From Amaranthus tricolor (taxonomy: Eukaryota; Streptophyta; Magnoliopsida; Caryophyllales; Amaranthaceae), in contig NC_080063.1 of assembly GCF_026212465.1 (NCBI RefSeq), positions 6,754,225-6,818,224 on the forward strand: 64,000 nucleotides of DNA, written 5' to 3'. The position numbers and the translations under genes are program-made. This document shows, in pieces, positions 45,172-58,229 of the stretch (the stretch's first letter is position 1; each line of letters begins with the position of its first letter). Under the pieces are notes generated by a model that was not told the DNA's origin, searched no databases, and was given only the letters and a program-made list of their open reading frames with translations.

Positions 45172-46866
45172 CACTAGTGGAAAAAACCTCATTTACTGCG
45201 GTTTTTTGGCCATTATTTGCTGCGGTTTTGGCCCCAAGCAATAGTGATAGCAGCAAATGACCTAATTTAAATGCTGCGGTTAAAAACCGCAACAAAAAAA
45301 GCTCTTTATTTGCTGCGGTTATACCCCAAAACCGCAGCAAATAAGTGGCATTATTTGCTGCGGTCAGCCCCCAAAACCGACACATGGGCAATAAAAACCA
45401 ACTCCTCCCGTCCTAACTTGATGTTCAACCGCAATACTACGTACAAAATTCTAATACGCCATCAATAAATTCCGACGATTCAATGCTTCCATACATCCAA
45501 GAACGATCTTTTGTCATCCTAATTAGTGTGATTAATTGATTCAAAACAAAATTAATACACAACTTTTAAACATATATACTTATTTCTAACAAACATATTT
45601 AACCCTAAAAAAATATACTTTGAATAATTAACATTGTATAACCTTAGAAATATAACATTCAAAATATAAATAATAAAATTAATCATTTAATATTAGAAAT
45701 ATAAGTATTCTAATTCTAATAATTAAAGACAAATATAACAACAAACCACATTTTTAATAAATATGCAAATAATTAACAAACCACACAAACTACATTCACA
45801 AATAATTACTAAATATGCAAATAATTAATTAACAAACCACATTTTTAACTAAATTACTAAATTACAAGTGAAACAATAAAAATATAAACTTGCAAATTTA
45901 CAAAACAAATAGAAATTACCTTGATTTCGTGGGTTATGTAATAATCTACAAAGAAAAAAAAATTAGCACTAATTTTCAAATGTATTATATTGAACTTGCA
46001 AACCACATTAAAAAGAGAAATATAATAATACCCTATAATTCGTATGCAGTAATTTAACAAACCACATTTTAAAGGTTCTTCGTATGTATTGAAATTAAAA
46101 AGAGAAATAATACCTTAATTCGTGAGTTTTGAAGATGAACAAGACCAAAAATGCCTTTGGTTTCAAACGGTACGGTTTTGAAGAATGATGATGAACAAGA
46201 ACAGTAGAAGAAAACCGATGTACTGTATGTGTTCGAAGTTTATGAAAATTCGAAGTTTGAAGTTTAATTTGATAATGAACAAGAACGGTTTTGAAGAATG
46301 ATGATGAACAAGAACAGTAGAAGAAAACCGCTGTATTGTATGTGTTCGAAGTTTATGAAAATTCGAAGTTTGAAGTTTGATAATGAACAAGAGAAGTTTG
46401 AAGTCTGGAATGGAAGGAATTAAGGAGAACGAAGGAAAAAGGTATGTGTGTTCGTTTTGTGCGTGTGGTATAAGTAAACTGAAGGGTTTCTCATGAAAAT
46501 ATAAACGTTAAAATATAAAAGGCGCCATTTTAATAAACTTAATTGCTCCGGTCATAGTCCACAACCGCAGCAGTTAAAATTCTTCATGGCCTATTTGCTG
46601 CGGGCACACCATCAACCACAGCAGTTAAAATTCTTCATGGCCTATTTGCTGCGGGCACATCATCAACCGCAGCATTTGAGATTGTTTTTTGCTGCGGGCA
46701 CACATCCAACCGCAGCATTAGAGTGTGCTATTGAGTATTTGTTGCGGTCGAGGCCTAGAACCGCAACAATTAATGTTTTTTTTCTTATTTTTTTTCTATT
46801 TATTGCTGCATATATGCAAAAACCGCAGCAAATGATAAGCAGCAAATACGTTTTTTTCCACTAGTG
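45172..46866. mobile_element. Non-autonomous CACTA (En/Spm-type) element, TSD AAT
   Basis: Ends are CACTAGTGGAAAAAAC and TTTTTTTCCACTAGTG, perfect inverted CACTA termini, flanked by AAT on both sides (45169-45171 and 46867-46869): the 3-bp duplication typical of CACTA elements. Subterminal regions at both ends hold many copies of TTTGCTGCGG and its complement CCGCAGCAAA (45190-45370 and 46540-46830), the expected transposase-binding repeats. The 1695-bp interior has no TNPA/TNPD-like frame. It does contain a tandem duplication of about 110 bp (about 46172-46282 and 46283-46390: GAATGATGATGAACAAGAAC...). Confidence 0.9.
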
Positions 46867-46869
46867 AAT

Positions 46870-48107
46870 GCTTATCATAGCAGTTCAATAACCAATTTTA
46901 AATCGCTACTATATTCTTTATTCAATAAAAGATTTGTCCCATGTTGAATAAAGAACATACAAGATCCCTATCTAACATTAATCGAACGGGCCTTGCCCTG
47001 CCTTCAATTAGTAATAGAAACATGCTAGTAAACACTTTAACTAATTGGAATACTTTTCTAACTCTTGGTTGATAGAATTAACAACTCTTTGTTAATAATT
47101 ACATATTGGCTTCGAAACCCAAAATATCGTCTTTTAATAATTTTATCGAGTTAAATTAAATATTAATTTGTAGGTTTCTCATATCTACATCATTATCTTC
47201 GAATTAAAAGCGACGATCTGTTTTGACAAATATAGTTACTGATTTGTAGTTATTAGTCAAAAAAGCGTTAAACTCAATATTACTTTTGAGGCTCTATTTG
47301 TTAAGTGCAACTAATAATCGTGAACATTCTTATGTAATAGATAACATGTATAAACTCACAATTACAATAAATAAAGCATCAAAGAAATGCTATAAATAAA
47401 GATAAAAATATGACATAACATGGCCCCTAAACCAAGGAATATCTAATCTTCATGAGCCTCCTTGAGGCTTTACGGATATCCATCTTTAAACCTTCTTAAA
47501 GTCTTCATTCTCGTTCACATTATTTTTGAATTTTAGTTAATTGAAATTTAATCATAGAAATCTAAACAAATAAAATTAAATTACAAAAAAATAATTAACA
47601 ATATTAATGTCGCAAACCACCTACCTATGAACCATGCTAATCAATCACACAATATATTAATATCAAATATTATAAAAACTTACATTTATTAGATAGGAAT
47701 TATAAATAATACAAGCCTCTAATAAACGATCCGAAATAAAAACATATATAATTTTATTAGCCGCATAAATAACTTAAATAATGATGAGCAACATTTCAAA
47801 GAAAATTAATTTAGACTTATCATTTCCAATCATACTAGCTTTCACATGACATAAAATATCATGTTTTAGTATTAATATCTAATATCAAAATAGCATATAC
47901 AATTTACATATTAAAGCATCCATTTTTTATTCAAATAATGGAAAATTGAGATTTGGGCTTCTAATCAAAATGAGAGACCCTTGGCCTATTTGAATTGTCA
48001 TTTGCAAGCATCCGTTTACGTTGTCATTTTAAAACTTGAAATTAGCATTTTAGACCTTTAAAACAAACATATTAAATCTTAAAATTGACAATTTTAAACC
48101 CTTGGAG
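46870..48107. other. Gene-free AT-rich intergenic DNA
   Basis: No gene, RNA or clear element ends recognised. Confidence 0.4.
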
Positions 48108-48525
48108 TATGCATTTTAAAGCTTCGAGAAATTTTAATTTCAAAATAAGCGTCTTTATGTACGAGCCTAATTAAAATTAGATTTGTTTACTGTTGCTAAC
48201 AGCGAACATGAGAAAAAAAAATTTATCATGACTTTGTTCATTATTACTAACAGCGAATAAAGAAGGACAATAACATAATGTTTAAAGGGACAAAAAAACT
48301 TAAAACAAAGCTTGTTTGCCGTGGATAACAGCGAACAAACTATTTGTTATTTTTTTGTCCCTTCAAACATTATGACATTCTCACCCTTTTGTTCGTTGTT
48401 ACTAACAGCGAACAAAGTAATTTTTTTTCTCTTGTTCGCTGTTAGTAACAACGAACTGACTTTAGGCTCGGACACAAAGACGCTTATTTTGAGAATTAAA
48501 ATTTTCCGAAGCTTATTTTGAAATT
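48108..48525. mobile_element. Foldback element with GTTCGCTGTTA hairpins, copy 1
   Basis: Inverted ends: left AGCTTCGAGAAATTTTAATT, CAAAATAAGCGTCTTTATG; right CAAAGACGCTTATTTTGAG, AATTAAAATTTTCCGAAGCT. Between them are five hairpins from arms GTTCGCTGTTA and TAACAGCGAAC with small changes. A second inverted pair (AACATAATGTTTAAAGGGAC and GTCCCTTCAAACATTATG) makes a nested fold. No protein. Confidence 0.75.
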
Positions 48526-48699
48526 TTTTTATAAAAAAGCTTATTTTATTCAATCTTTTGCTTCTAACATGGACATTTTCGATGGGCCCTTTGGTTTTCA
48601 AGTTTTTGTTTAAAAGCAACCTACACGACGAAAATTTGAAAAGAAAAAGTAAAATAATATAAAAAAAGTCAAAAAATGCGTAACTTTTAAACTTTATTC

Positions 48700-48950
48700 C
48701 CAATATAAGCACATTTTGTCCGATTCAAAGGTTTGGCAATGTTCGCTGTTAATTACAGCGAACAAAAAGGTTTGGTCAAAAAAAGTAAAGATCGTTGTTC
48801 GCTGTTACTAACAGTGAACAAAGACTTTGGTCATTTTTGGCCAGTTCTTTTTATTCCCAAAATAGCATCAAGTAACTATTCGCTGTTATTAACAGCGAAC
48901 AAAGAGAACTGGTCAAAAATGGTCAAAATCTTTGTTCGCTGTTAGTAACG
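48700..48950. repeat. Further GTTCGCTGTTA hairpin run, probably a truncated foldback element
   Basis: Hairpins at about 48738-48760, 48800-48822 and 48878-48900, then a half-site at 48934 that breaks off (GTTCGCTGTTAGTAACGATC). Inverted flank pieces AACTGGTCAAAAATGG and CCATTTTT-like TTTTGGCCAGTT occur within. Outer ends are not clear. Confidence 0.6.
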
Positions 48951-50047
48951 ATCTATTTATAAAAATAAATTGTTTCAACCAACTAAATTACCAATCACCA
49001 GCATTAGATAGTTTGACAACGAACCCTCTGTTTGTATTAAAATAAGTTAAAATTGCCTAATAAACTATATTGCCTAACACTCCATTATATTTCGATTGGG
49101 ATTGTTGTAAGAAAAATGTGTATACATATATTTCCCTATAATTTTATGAATTGAGTAATATCCAATTCTAAAGAGGAGACAAGTATAAAGAGAAAGGCAC
49201 TCCTTAACTTGTTTGGTACTAAGTATAATTTTCCCAAGATTATAACGGCTAGAGCCCAGAGAAAGTGGATTGGAATAATGGTTTAAGAGTTGCAGAGAAT
49301 ATTCCGAACGTGCACTGCTTGGTTCATAAAATGCATTATTCTCTGCGACCAACTTCTAATTTCCAACCTAGCTGAGCTAACGTATTCACTACAAATTTAC
49401 AATCTAATACATGAAGTATTAGAATCAAATGGCAATCATATCTGGAAAGTAGGGTGGTGGAATAGTTTGTCAATAAGCAAGATTGGGGAAAACGATATTT
49501 TAGCTTCTTTTTTTCCAAAATAAATGAGAGGCATTAGGTTTACAACTCATTTGGCTACCCCACATTATGGGTTTTCGTCTGCTCATATATTAATACTATT
49601 GTTTAGGAATTACCGTTTCTTCTACCTTTTCGAGTTTTTACTATTAAATTTAAATAGTGAGTGTTTTTCTATGTTTTATGGTGGAAAGTGAAAGGACAAA
49701 AAAATACTTTTTTTTTTTCTCTTATACTTGCTATGTTTGATTTTTTACGCAATCTAATGTATTAATTTAATTATTTATATATTGAATTATGCACATCTAA
49801 AAATTATAAAAAGTTATCATTATAAAAGTAAATTTTTTTTCATACACATTAGCCGCAATGTAAAAAATATGGTTGAACGATGAATAATATCAATAATTAT
49901 TAAGGAGAGAGTATTTCAGAATGGTGGAAGTAGATTTTAGAACACTTATATATTTTTGGAGAATCTAGGTCATGCTTTAAGTTTTATAGGCTATGGTCTG
50001 GATCATATGATTATAAACTCTATTAATATTGAATTCTATAACATACT
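48951..50047. other. Gene-free intergenic DNA
   Basis: No convincing gene; short frames at 49074-49523 overlap each other on both strands and show no family signature. Confidence 0.4.
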
Positions 50048-50303
50048 TACTCCATTCCATTATATTGTTGTATTTCTAACGTAATTAAATTTGTTATTTT
50101 GATCATTTATATATTAAACAATGCACATGTAAAAAGTATAAATGGTTAAATCTTATAAAAGTATATAATTAGACAATACAAACAATATTTTACTGGACTA
50201 TATTTTTCTTACACATTAACGGCACACCATATAATATAAGCATAAACGATGAATAGATTGACAATAATATGTAAAAAGCATTTCAAAACGGAGGAAATAT
50301 TAC
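50048..50303. mobile_element. Stowaway-like MITE (tentative)
   Basis: Left TACTCCATTCCATTATATTG and right AAAACGGAGGAAATATTA are imperfect inverted ends in the Stowaway style. About 256 bp, AT-rich, no coding. TA target duplication is possible but not diagnostic here. Confidence 0.4.
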
Positions 50304-50399
50304 ATACAGAATTATAGTAATCGAGTCGGTTCAACACACATATAAAAATAAGTATCTTAATTTCGCCCCAAAATCAATATTATGTGGATTTTTATGAAA

Positions 50400-50827
50400 A
50401 TTTGAAATCTTTAAGTCAAAAAATTAAAAAAATGAACCAAATAATCCAACTTTCAAACTTATTCCAAAAGTAAGCGTGAAATTCTCAAACCTGAGGTTTA
50501 GGGCTGTTCGCAGTTAATAACTGCGAACAGGTCAAAAAAGACAAAATAGTTGTTCGCAGTTAGTAACTGCGAACAGCTATTTTGACCTGTTTTTGTGGAG
50601 TATGCTGTTCGCAGTTACTAACTGTGAACAGGTCAAATAGTCCGTAGTTACTAACTGCGAACAACTAATTTTGTCTTTTTTAACCTGTTCGTAGTTACTA
50701 ACTACGAACGTAACTGCAAACAGCCTCAAACCTCAGGTTTGAAAATTTCACGCTTACTTTTAAAATAAGTTTGAAAGTTGAATTATTTGGTTCATTTTTT
50801 TTATTTTTTGACTTAAAGATTTCAAAT
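50400..50827. mobile_element. Foldback element with GTTCGCAGTTA hairpins
   Basis: About 110-bp inverted ends: ATTTGAAATCTTTAAGTCAA on the left and TTGACTTAAAGATTTCAAAT on the right, continuing through AATGAACCAAATAAT / ATTATTTGGTTCATT and AAACCTGAGGTTT / AAACCTCAGGTTT. The centre has five hairpins of arms GTTCGCAGTTA / TAACTGCGAAC at about 50509, 50552, 50609, 50642 and 50688. No obvious target duplication. Confidence 0.8.
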
Positions 50828-51394
50828 TATCGATTATTATCCCTATGACATTGGAAAATTTTTATTTCCATTTTTTAAAAGATGACTTTCTTTGGTCATC
50901 AATTGGTCTGAATTTCACCCTTTTCTCCCCATTTCCCCAATTTTATCCTGCTTTTTAACCAAGCTTTACTTTTGGGCAAAAATCACCAAAAAGAAGGGGA
51001 AAATCCGGGAATGTAGATAAGTTAAATGATAGTAAAAAACATGATAGAGTACATTTGGCCAATGACTTAAAGTTTAAAATTTAAAGTTTGAATCTCAGCT
51101 TCCAAAAGGTCTAGTATCATTCCAAACTGACCCTTTACAAGATTAATAGTAGTAAAAAGTTGTACCATGAAAAATTACAAAAGGAAATGTAACTGCATTT
51201 CCTAATATCAACACAAAGGGAAAATCCAACCTAAGAGCTTTGCAGAAAAATATGCCACTACAGAAAGGCTCACACGAGCGCACATCTTGCTTGTCTTGAA
51301 CCCGTATGAAACCCTCACAAAGCCAATAACAGAAACACCCGAAAAAGCAGTTAGACCAGTTAAAACCTTAGCTACGATATACATGGTAACACCT

Positions 51395-54300
51395 CTATGC
51401 AGCAGCAACTTCAGAAATCGATAGTTCCATTCCGTGTGGCAAGTTTATAGTTGCCTTCACTACTTCTGCATCTGACGATGCCTCAGCTCGTGCAGATGAT
51501 GCAAACTGTGTAAAGTGAAACTCTACCTGAAAACGGAGAAGCGGGGGCGAAGATAATAACCCTTTCTTCAGATCTGTAAGTACTTCCCTTATGGGAAGGG
51601 ATGCCAAAAAATTCTTTATGTACTCCTTACAAGCCTCCTTTCCTTGACAGATTAGTACCTCTTCTTCGCTTTTCGCAGGCTCTTCCGCCTTGGGTTCAAC
51701 AGGCTCGTTTCTTTGTTCAGACCCATTTCCAGACATGGGTTGATCTGTTGCAGATTTTTCATCTGACGGCTGGGAATTAGCCGGGAGTTTGACAATCTTG
51801 GTGTTTCGATCAAACTTTAATACATACGCCTGATTGCATCCTTCATAAAGCCTTTCGCCCAATGTGTCAATGATGTAGTAAGCATCAAGTTCCACCTTGA
51901 GAACAAAGAAGTGGTCATTCCAACTTATAATATAAATATGAGGCTCATCATAGCAGGAGCACTCGAAATTAGAATGACTAATCTCATCCCATATCCCTTC
52001 GAATGACATTGCACCTTGTAAAAAGTCAAACTTTCCCTCGACCATTTCTTCGGGGTGGAAAAACCCGATGAACGACTTGCCAGGGTTAACTGAAAGAGGG
52101 CGAATCTTGGCCTGCAGAACAGTCTCTAAATCGAAGTGCTTGTCTGGAAACCTTTCTCTATATGCTTCATTCTCACAAAGTTTTCTCCACTCAAGGGAGC
52201 CATCTCTAATTAGACTGTCGAACTGAGATTTGATTGGCATCATGCCACGATTAGTATGGAACCAGTCGGCAATAACAGCAACTAACGCAGTGCAAGCACT
52301 TTCACCAGCTGCTCTCTCACTCCTTTGATCAATTGAAGCAAAGAAAACTTCTGCATAAAGCTTCATCTGTCCATCGCGGCTCACAATTTCTTTATGTTCC
52401 CAGCTGCCTACAGCAAAGCTATCATCACCAAATTCTGATATTGATGGACGGGTTGCTGCCAAATCATCCTCACTTTTATGCCACTGAAAAATGTAATTTC
52501 AGTTTGTTTTGGTAAAAGGACTGACCAACTAATATTCCACAAATTTTTTTACAAAACAAGAAACTAAAGCAACGATGCAACAAAGTAAAAAAAAAAAAAA
52601 ACAGAACCAAGTACTCACGCCAAATGAGATCGACTCATCAGAGCTGAGCTGCCTCCGGTCAAAGTCAATATCATCCCCACCTTCTTCAGCATATGCCTTT
52701 TTCAACAACGGTTCTCCTTTAGCTTTAGGGGATCTGAAATTTAGTTTCCTCTTCCTCCATGGAAGAATACTACGTTTTGAACTCTGCACAGCAGGCAGCT
52801 CACTAGCCGATAAAGTAGGATCTTCATTGACTGAGCATCCGACATCTGACTTTCGATGACTGTAGTAAATCCAATCTTCATCCTCGCTAGGGATTCGCCT
52901 GCTAGAGAAAAATGAACCTCCAACATAGTTAGCAAAAGCCAAGGTTCCATAGCTAAATGACTTCCTAACACTAGTATCCTCCTTTCCCTCATCAATCTCT
53001 CCTTCACCAAATTCATCAAATGAGTCCGAATCAAATGGGTAATCTCCATCCTCACTCCTAGAAGAGCATCTCTCTTCACTTCCCTCTTCCTCACGGCATG
53101 CCTTCTTCGCTCTTCTTGCAGCAACATATTCTGTAAGAATTTTAACTTTTCTTAGACCCGCTTTTAGCGCAGAAACTTCATCCTTCCCTGCCGGAGGTGT
53201 TTCACCAGCCTGAGGAGATGTTAAAACGGGAACAATCGACCTCTGGAGTGAATCTCCGGAATCCTGCCCGGTTCTAAGTTCCAGCAGGACCAGTGATATC
53301 TGTTCGCATTAATTCACACATTACATTAGAAAAAAATAATCAAGATTACTACGATTGATCCAATGAGAGAAATAGAACATAAATGATATAACATACATGT
53401 AGTGCAGGACAAGAATCGGCTGTACTGCCTGAAACTACCAAAGGAATGCTTAGGTCAAATTCCTTTTGCTCGGTAACAGAAGCATATTCAGCCAGATTTA
53501 GTGATGCAGTCGCAAGGACAGACATCTTGTTCTTTGGACCCAGCTTTGAACCCTAAGAAAGCAGTAAAGCTATGTAAGTTACCAATACAAAATATCAAGA
53601 TTCTTCGTAGAAAATAAAGCATGGTTAATTTGAATTTTGAATAACATGAAGTCAACAAAGTGGCAGTGATAAATGACTGGCAGCCTAATGCTTAATGAAC
53701 AAATATGGGAAAGGTAAACTTCTTGGTCCAAGAATATACATTCCAATCAAGTAAAGGCAAAAAAGAAGTTCCTCTATTTGGAATTTGGATAGGTTGGAAA
53801 GATGCTGCAAATAAATTAAATGGAATCCACGTGTTCGGCGTTGAAACGTCTAACTAGATGATGATTTGTTCTCACAGATTCTTTCCTTAAAGAACTTTAA
53901 AGTACTACTTAACAATGACTTATCACCTTTGAGTAGTTGTCAATTTGTCATTCTAGTCTAACAGTTCTAAGAGAATAAGCAAAAGTATAATGAATCAAAA
54001 TACATATACGTATTCACTTAGAAAGTTTGGCAATAGAATCAAACAGGATAAAATTTTCCCAGTGTGTTTATTTGTGGTATATTAAGCTAATCTCGTTCTA
54101 CCACTAGTACTTCTATATATTACCCTAGCAAAAGAACAATTCAAAAAAGAGAGAACCTAAGGATTCCAATAAAAATATTATCAGTACTCATTCTATTCCT
54201 AATCATACCAATACTGTGCTGAAAGCCTGAAATTAACTATGCTCAGGGGAGAATGCACGACAAATTGATGATCAAACCATCATTGTGATGCAAAGAAGGA

Positions 54301-55757
54301 ATTCGTTAGTTAAGCTAAGTACTGAGCAATATGACCACAAATCCTTGAAAATTACTCCCAAATCCAAAAACATGGAGCCTATGTTACTTGAACTTGTGTA
54401 CTAATGTCGGAACTGGTACTTGTCCAAGTGTCGGATACGTCTATTATTCAATTTTACGTCTAAAATGAAGTGTCTAAATGTCATACCAATGTACGAGCAT
54501 CAAGTATCGAATACGGGTATGTGAAGCAAAATAAAGAGTCCAAGTAGCATAGCACGGGGCAAAAAAAGCTCCTCTTATAATGGTTCATAGTAGCACAGTC
54601 GGAGCAAGAATACAATATATTTTAATGTCTTGTTTATTCTATAAGCCTTAAAGACAAGTAAATAAGTTAAAGCAAAAGGGGAAGAGATAACCATGGATAT
54701 GTTCAAACTATCAATTACATATCATTGACAATACATTCACGCCATAAAAGTGCATTTGCTCTTTCATTATTTTACGCACAAATAAAGAGAAGTCTAGAAA
54801 CTTTTTTGTGTGAAATACATGGATCGTGTTTCTTCATTTAGAGCCAAAATCGGCAATCATTCAATTTCATTGTAATTCTTTCTTTCAAATATTTTGTGAT
54901 TACTCGGCAATTAAGAGACAAAAGTTCTCATGAATGAAATTAAAATAAAAAATACAGAACGTATGATTAAAAATAATATAGAATAAGTTAAATATACCCA
55001 TCAATTTGATTTAAAATTGAACAGCAGAAAACAACATAAGATAGAAAAATCAATTAATTCATGTCTATTTCACATCAATATTCCCAACTAGCTTCCAATT
55101 TTCTCAACCAATAAAAAAATATCCTATATATAGAAACAAAGTCAATTAATTAATATTCTATAACAGCCGAAATTAACATCTATAACAGCCGAAATTAACA
55201 TCAATACATAAACCCAACGATTTATTTTCCGACAAGATTTGAAAACAAAATTTTCAAAATATAAAGTCAAAAAAAGGCAAAAATAAATTGATTTCCATTA
55301 AATTTCACCAGATTTTCCCAATAAACCCCATGAAAAAAAAACATAAATTAAAGAGACTCACATCAAGAAGCGAAAAATCGATCTCCCAGGGAAGAAAAGA
55401 ATAGCAATTATCTTTACAGGAAGAGAAACAGCAAACATTGTGAAACTCATCGTTCCACTCAAAAACGTCACCGTTTTGATTATCTTCTCTTTTGTATTCT
55501 TTAGTTAAATCCCTCTTCACCGACCTCCGTCGCATAAGAGGAACTTTATTATTATTTGGAGGACCTTTCCAACGAATCTCAACCATTAATTTCTTCAACT
55601 CATGATCTTCAACTAGATGATTTTCACCTAGACCCTCCCGCATCTGATCATAGCTAGAACACCAACCTTCAAGCTTCCCAACCACCACCTTGACTTCATA
55701 CTTTTTGGTCAACATCGGTAACGGCCATGGTCTCCATTTCATCATCTTCACCACCAT
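51395..55757 (-). CDS. C2 NT-type (EEIG1/EHBP1-like) domain protein, At3g11760-like
   Basis: Four exons on the minus strand: 55757-55362, 53552-53397, 53299-52619 and 52483-51395, giving 773 aa. The N-terminus MVVKMMKWRPWPLPMLTKKY, KLEGW, VEIRWKGPPNNN and the EWNDEFHNVCCF...PWEIDF segment (residues 1-132) plus GSKLGPKNKMSVLATASLNL and FDLSIPL (133-184) form the N-terminal C2 domain (C2 NT-type). Residues 185-411 are serine- and acid-rich (KACREEEGSEERC, SDSFDEFGEGEIDEGKED) with SILPWRKRKLNFRSPKAKGE. From 412 a conserved plant-specific C-terminal region runs: WHKSEDDLAATRPS, WEHKEIVSRDGQMKLYAEVF, CTALVAVIADWFHTNRG, EWRKLCENEAYRERFPDKHF, PGKSFIGFFHPEE and HIYIISWNDHFFVLKVE. NT-type C2 domains bind membranes or partners at organelle surfaces; the function of this plant group is not settled. 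All junctions keep frame, and the stop follows EVAAA. Confidence 0.9.
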
Positions 55758-56439
55758 TACGTAAAACGATGCGTTTCACAAACACAAAAATCAAAACGAC
55801 AGAATTTACCGTTGCAAAGTATGCAATCTGGTACCAAAAATCAACATTTTTAATTTAAGATTAAGATAATTAAATCGGAAAAAGGTAGTAGAATAAAACA
55901 AGAGAGAGAATACGGCGTTACCTACGCTTTTGAATGAGAGAGAAATAGAAAGGAAGAAAAGAGTGAAGTAGAGAGGAAAGGGGGGGGGGGGAGTGAGTTA
56001 GGGAAATTGTGTATAGTTAGAAATTGGAATGATAAGGACATGTGGTAGTAAAGTTAACTATGGTTGAGTTAGGGATTAGTTTGAGTAGAGTTAAAAGAAG
56101 GGAGGTAGAAAGGGGACCACGTGCGGTTAACGGTGTTTTGTTTGGTTTTATGTTTGATTTGATGGTGTTGTGGTTTGATGTTCGTGTATTACTCGCGTAT
56201 TTAAACGGCGCTGTAAATAATTAAAAGTGTTTTAAAAGGGTCTGTCCGTTGACTCATCGCTTTCTCTCTTTTATCTTTTTTGTGTGGTTGTTTTTCGAAA
56301 TTTTTTGGGTACTATCGACTATTGTCAAACAGCTTGGATGTGTAGACCACAAGTTCACAATAATCATTTTTGCTTAATTTCATGGATTTAATTTGTTCAA
56401 ATTCTTAGGGAGGTAGAGGGGATTGAAGCCTTACAAGGA
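55758..56439. promoter_or_regulatory. Upstream region of the C2 NT-type gene with a (G)12 tract
   Basis: An intron or 5' UTR is likely just upstream of the ATG; a purine-rich stretch AGAGAGAGAATACGG, GAGAGAAATAGAAAGG leads to a run of about 12 G at 55980-55991. The frame 56042-56224 has no family resemblance. Core promoter elements are not certain. Confidence 0.35.
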
Positions 56440-57520
56440 AGGGTCCGTATGGATGGAAACGGGTCGGATCTGGACCGGGTCCGGGTGGACCTGGATCCAG
56501 ACCCGTTTTTAGGAACAAGATCCAGATCCGAACCCGGATCCGCGGGTCCAGTTTTGCAAGACCTAGATCCGGATCCGCGAATACTGCGGATCTAGTACCG
56601 AATTCGGGTCCAAAACGGATCTGACTTGTTTTTGCTTTTTTTTTATTTTTGAATGTGTTGAGATTGCAATAAAGCGATATTTATAGACTAATGTTAATAA
56701 TATATATAATTTCACAATCAATCACCCAAAAAAACATTATACAAAATTAAAATTAGACCAAATGCACACAACAACAATAAATCACTCTTAAACAATAAAA
56801 AGATTAACTTTTTACACCAAATTAAGACATTAAACATAATTAGCAACATGGGTATTTACAAAAAATGATGAAAATGGGTGCCCTTATAATTCGATAATAA
56901 TGAATAAGCTTTGAGATAATACCCTGATTTCTGACGTATATTATAACTTTAGACTCAATGTACAGATTTTACAAATTCAACATACCATATATTAATGGTT
57001 TATTTTGAACTTTGTTCTTATAATTTACTTGTTTAGTTGTGTATAACTAGCTTTCTACGATTGACAGTAGTTTAAAGGCTTTAAGCAACTTAATTCTAAA
57101 TGATATAAACGATTGCTCCTAACAATGACAATTTATAACAAAACAAATTCCATAAAGAAATCCAAGAGCAGCAAATGAGTTTAAGACTTCTAAAATAATT
57201 GTTCTTAACAATGACAATTTCCAATCACAAATTAATCTTGTCAGGGGAATTTATTTAAAGAAACTGAAAGTATTAATTACAAGGGATTTAAAATATATAT
57301 TTTAATATATATTTAATATATAAAAAATAAAAATAAAAATAAAACGGGTCCTCCAGATCCGCGGGTCCGGGTCTGGGTATTTTTCTCAGATCCGGATCTG
57401 AACACGTGAAATTTAAACGGATTCGGATCCGACGGGTCCAATTTTTTAGGACCCAGCTCCGTGAAAACGGATACGGATCCACGGATTCGGGTCGGGTCCA
57501 ATACCCATTACCATGGTGTG
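56440..57520. mobile_element. GGATCC-rich non-autonomous element
   Basis: Both edges are packed with GGATCCG, GGGTCC and GGTCGGATC-type repeats in inverted arrangement: left ATGGATGGAAACGGGTCGG, CCGGGTCCGGGT; right GGTCCGGGTCTGGG, GGATTCGGGTCGGGTCC. An AT-rich middle (56640-57330) separates them. It resembles the GC-rich-edge MITE at 33451-33952 in design. No transposase; the frames at 57288-57659 come from the GGATCC repeats. Confidence 0.55.
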
Positions 57521-57589
57521 TTGCAACTTGCGAGCCGATGGTTGTTGGTGGTGAATAACGGTGTTTAAAAACTTTCAATTTAATTATTC

Positions 57590-57743
57590 GATTTGGTTTA
57601 TCTGGTGTCTGGTTTTCCAAATAGGATAAGTTATCATATTTTTGAAGCGGATAATTCAAACCAGATATCAGGTTTTAATTTGAATATTGGATTCGGATTT
57701 GAATTCAAATCGAATTTTTGCAAAATTGGATACTTTATTACTC

Positions 57744-57801
<58 letters not shown>

Positions 57802-58229
57802 TATATATATATATATATATATATATTTTAATAAAAAAAAATTTGTTTAGGTTGTTGAATTTACTAATATGTACAATTCTCAACTATAACTAAGTTGCAT
57901 AATGAATTTATTGTTAATTAATTTTGACTTTTGAAAATCTAATCATATTTCTAAAATTATTTGTATCCAAAATTTTAAAACTAAGGTTGATTAAAGAAAG
58001 AAAGCAAACAGAGCTTAAATATTAATGTATAAAAACGTAAAATTTGTTTTAAATAGCCAAAAAAAATAAAAATTTTAAAATCGGATCCAGTATAAGATTC
58101 AGATTAAATTGGATAGTCGAATTCCGAATATTCGATTTATTCGGACCTGAACTGCATCATGATTTTCACTATCCAAAAAATCGAATTTTCAGATCAAATC
58201 GATTCAATATCCGATTTTGAGCATCCCTA
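57590..58229. mobile_element. CGAATTTT-rich non-autonomous element with compound microsatellite
   Basis: The right end reads AATCGATTCAATATCCGATT, TTGAGCATCCCTAG, matching the TAGGGATGC tip of the 33451 element in inverted form. Left-side phrases (CCAAATAGGATAAG, GGATTCGGATTTGAATTC) pair loosely with right-side ones (GAATTCCGAATATTCGA). A compound (AT)n(AC)n(AT)n microsatellite lies at about 57744-57826. The left tip is not fixed. Confidence 0.45.
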
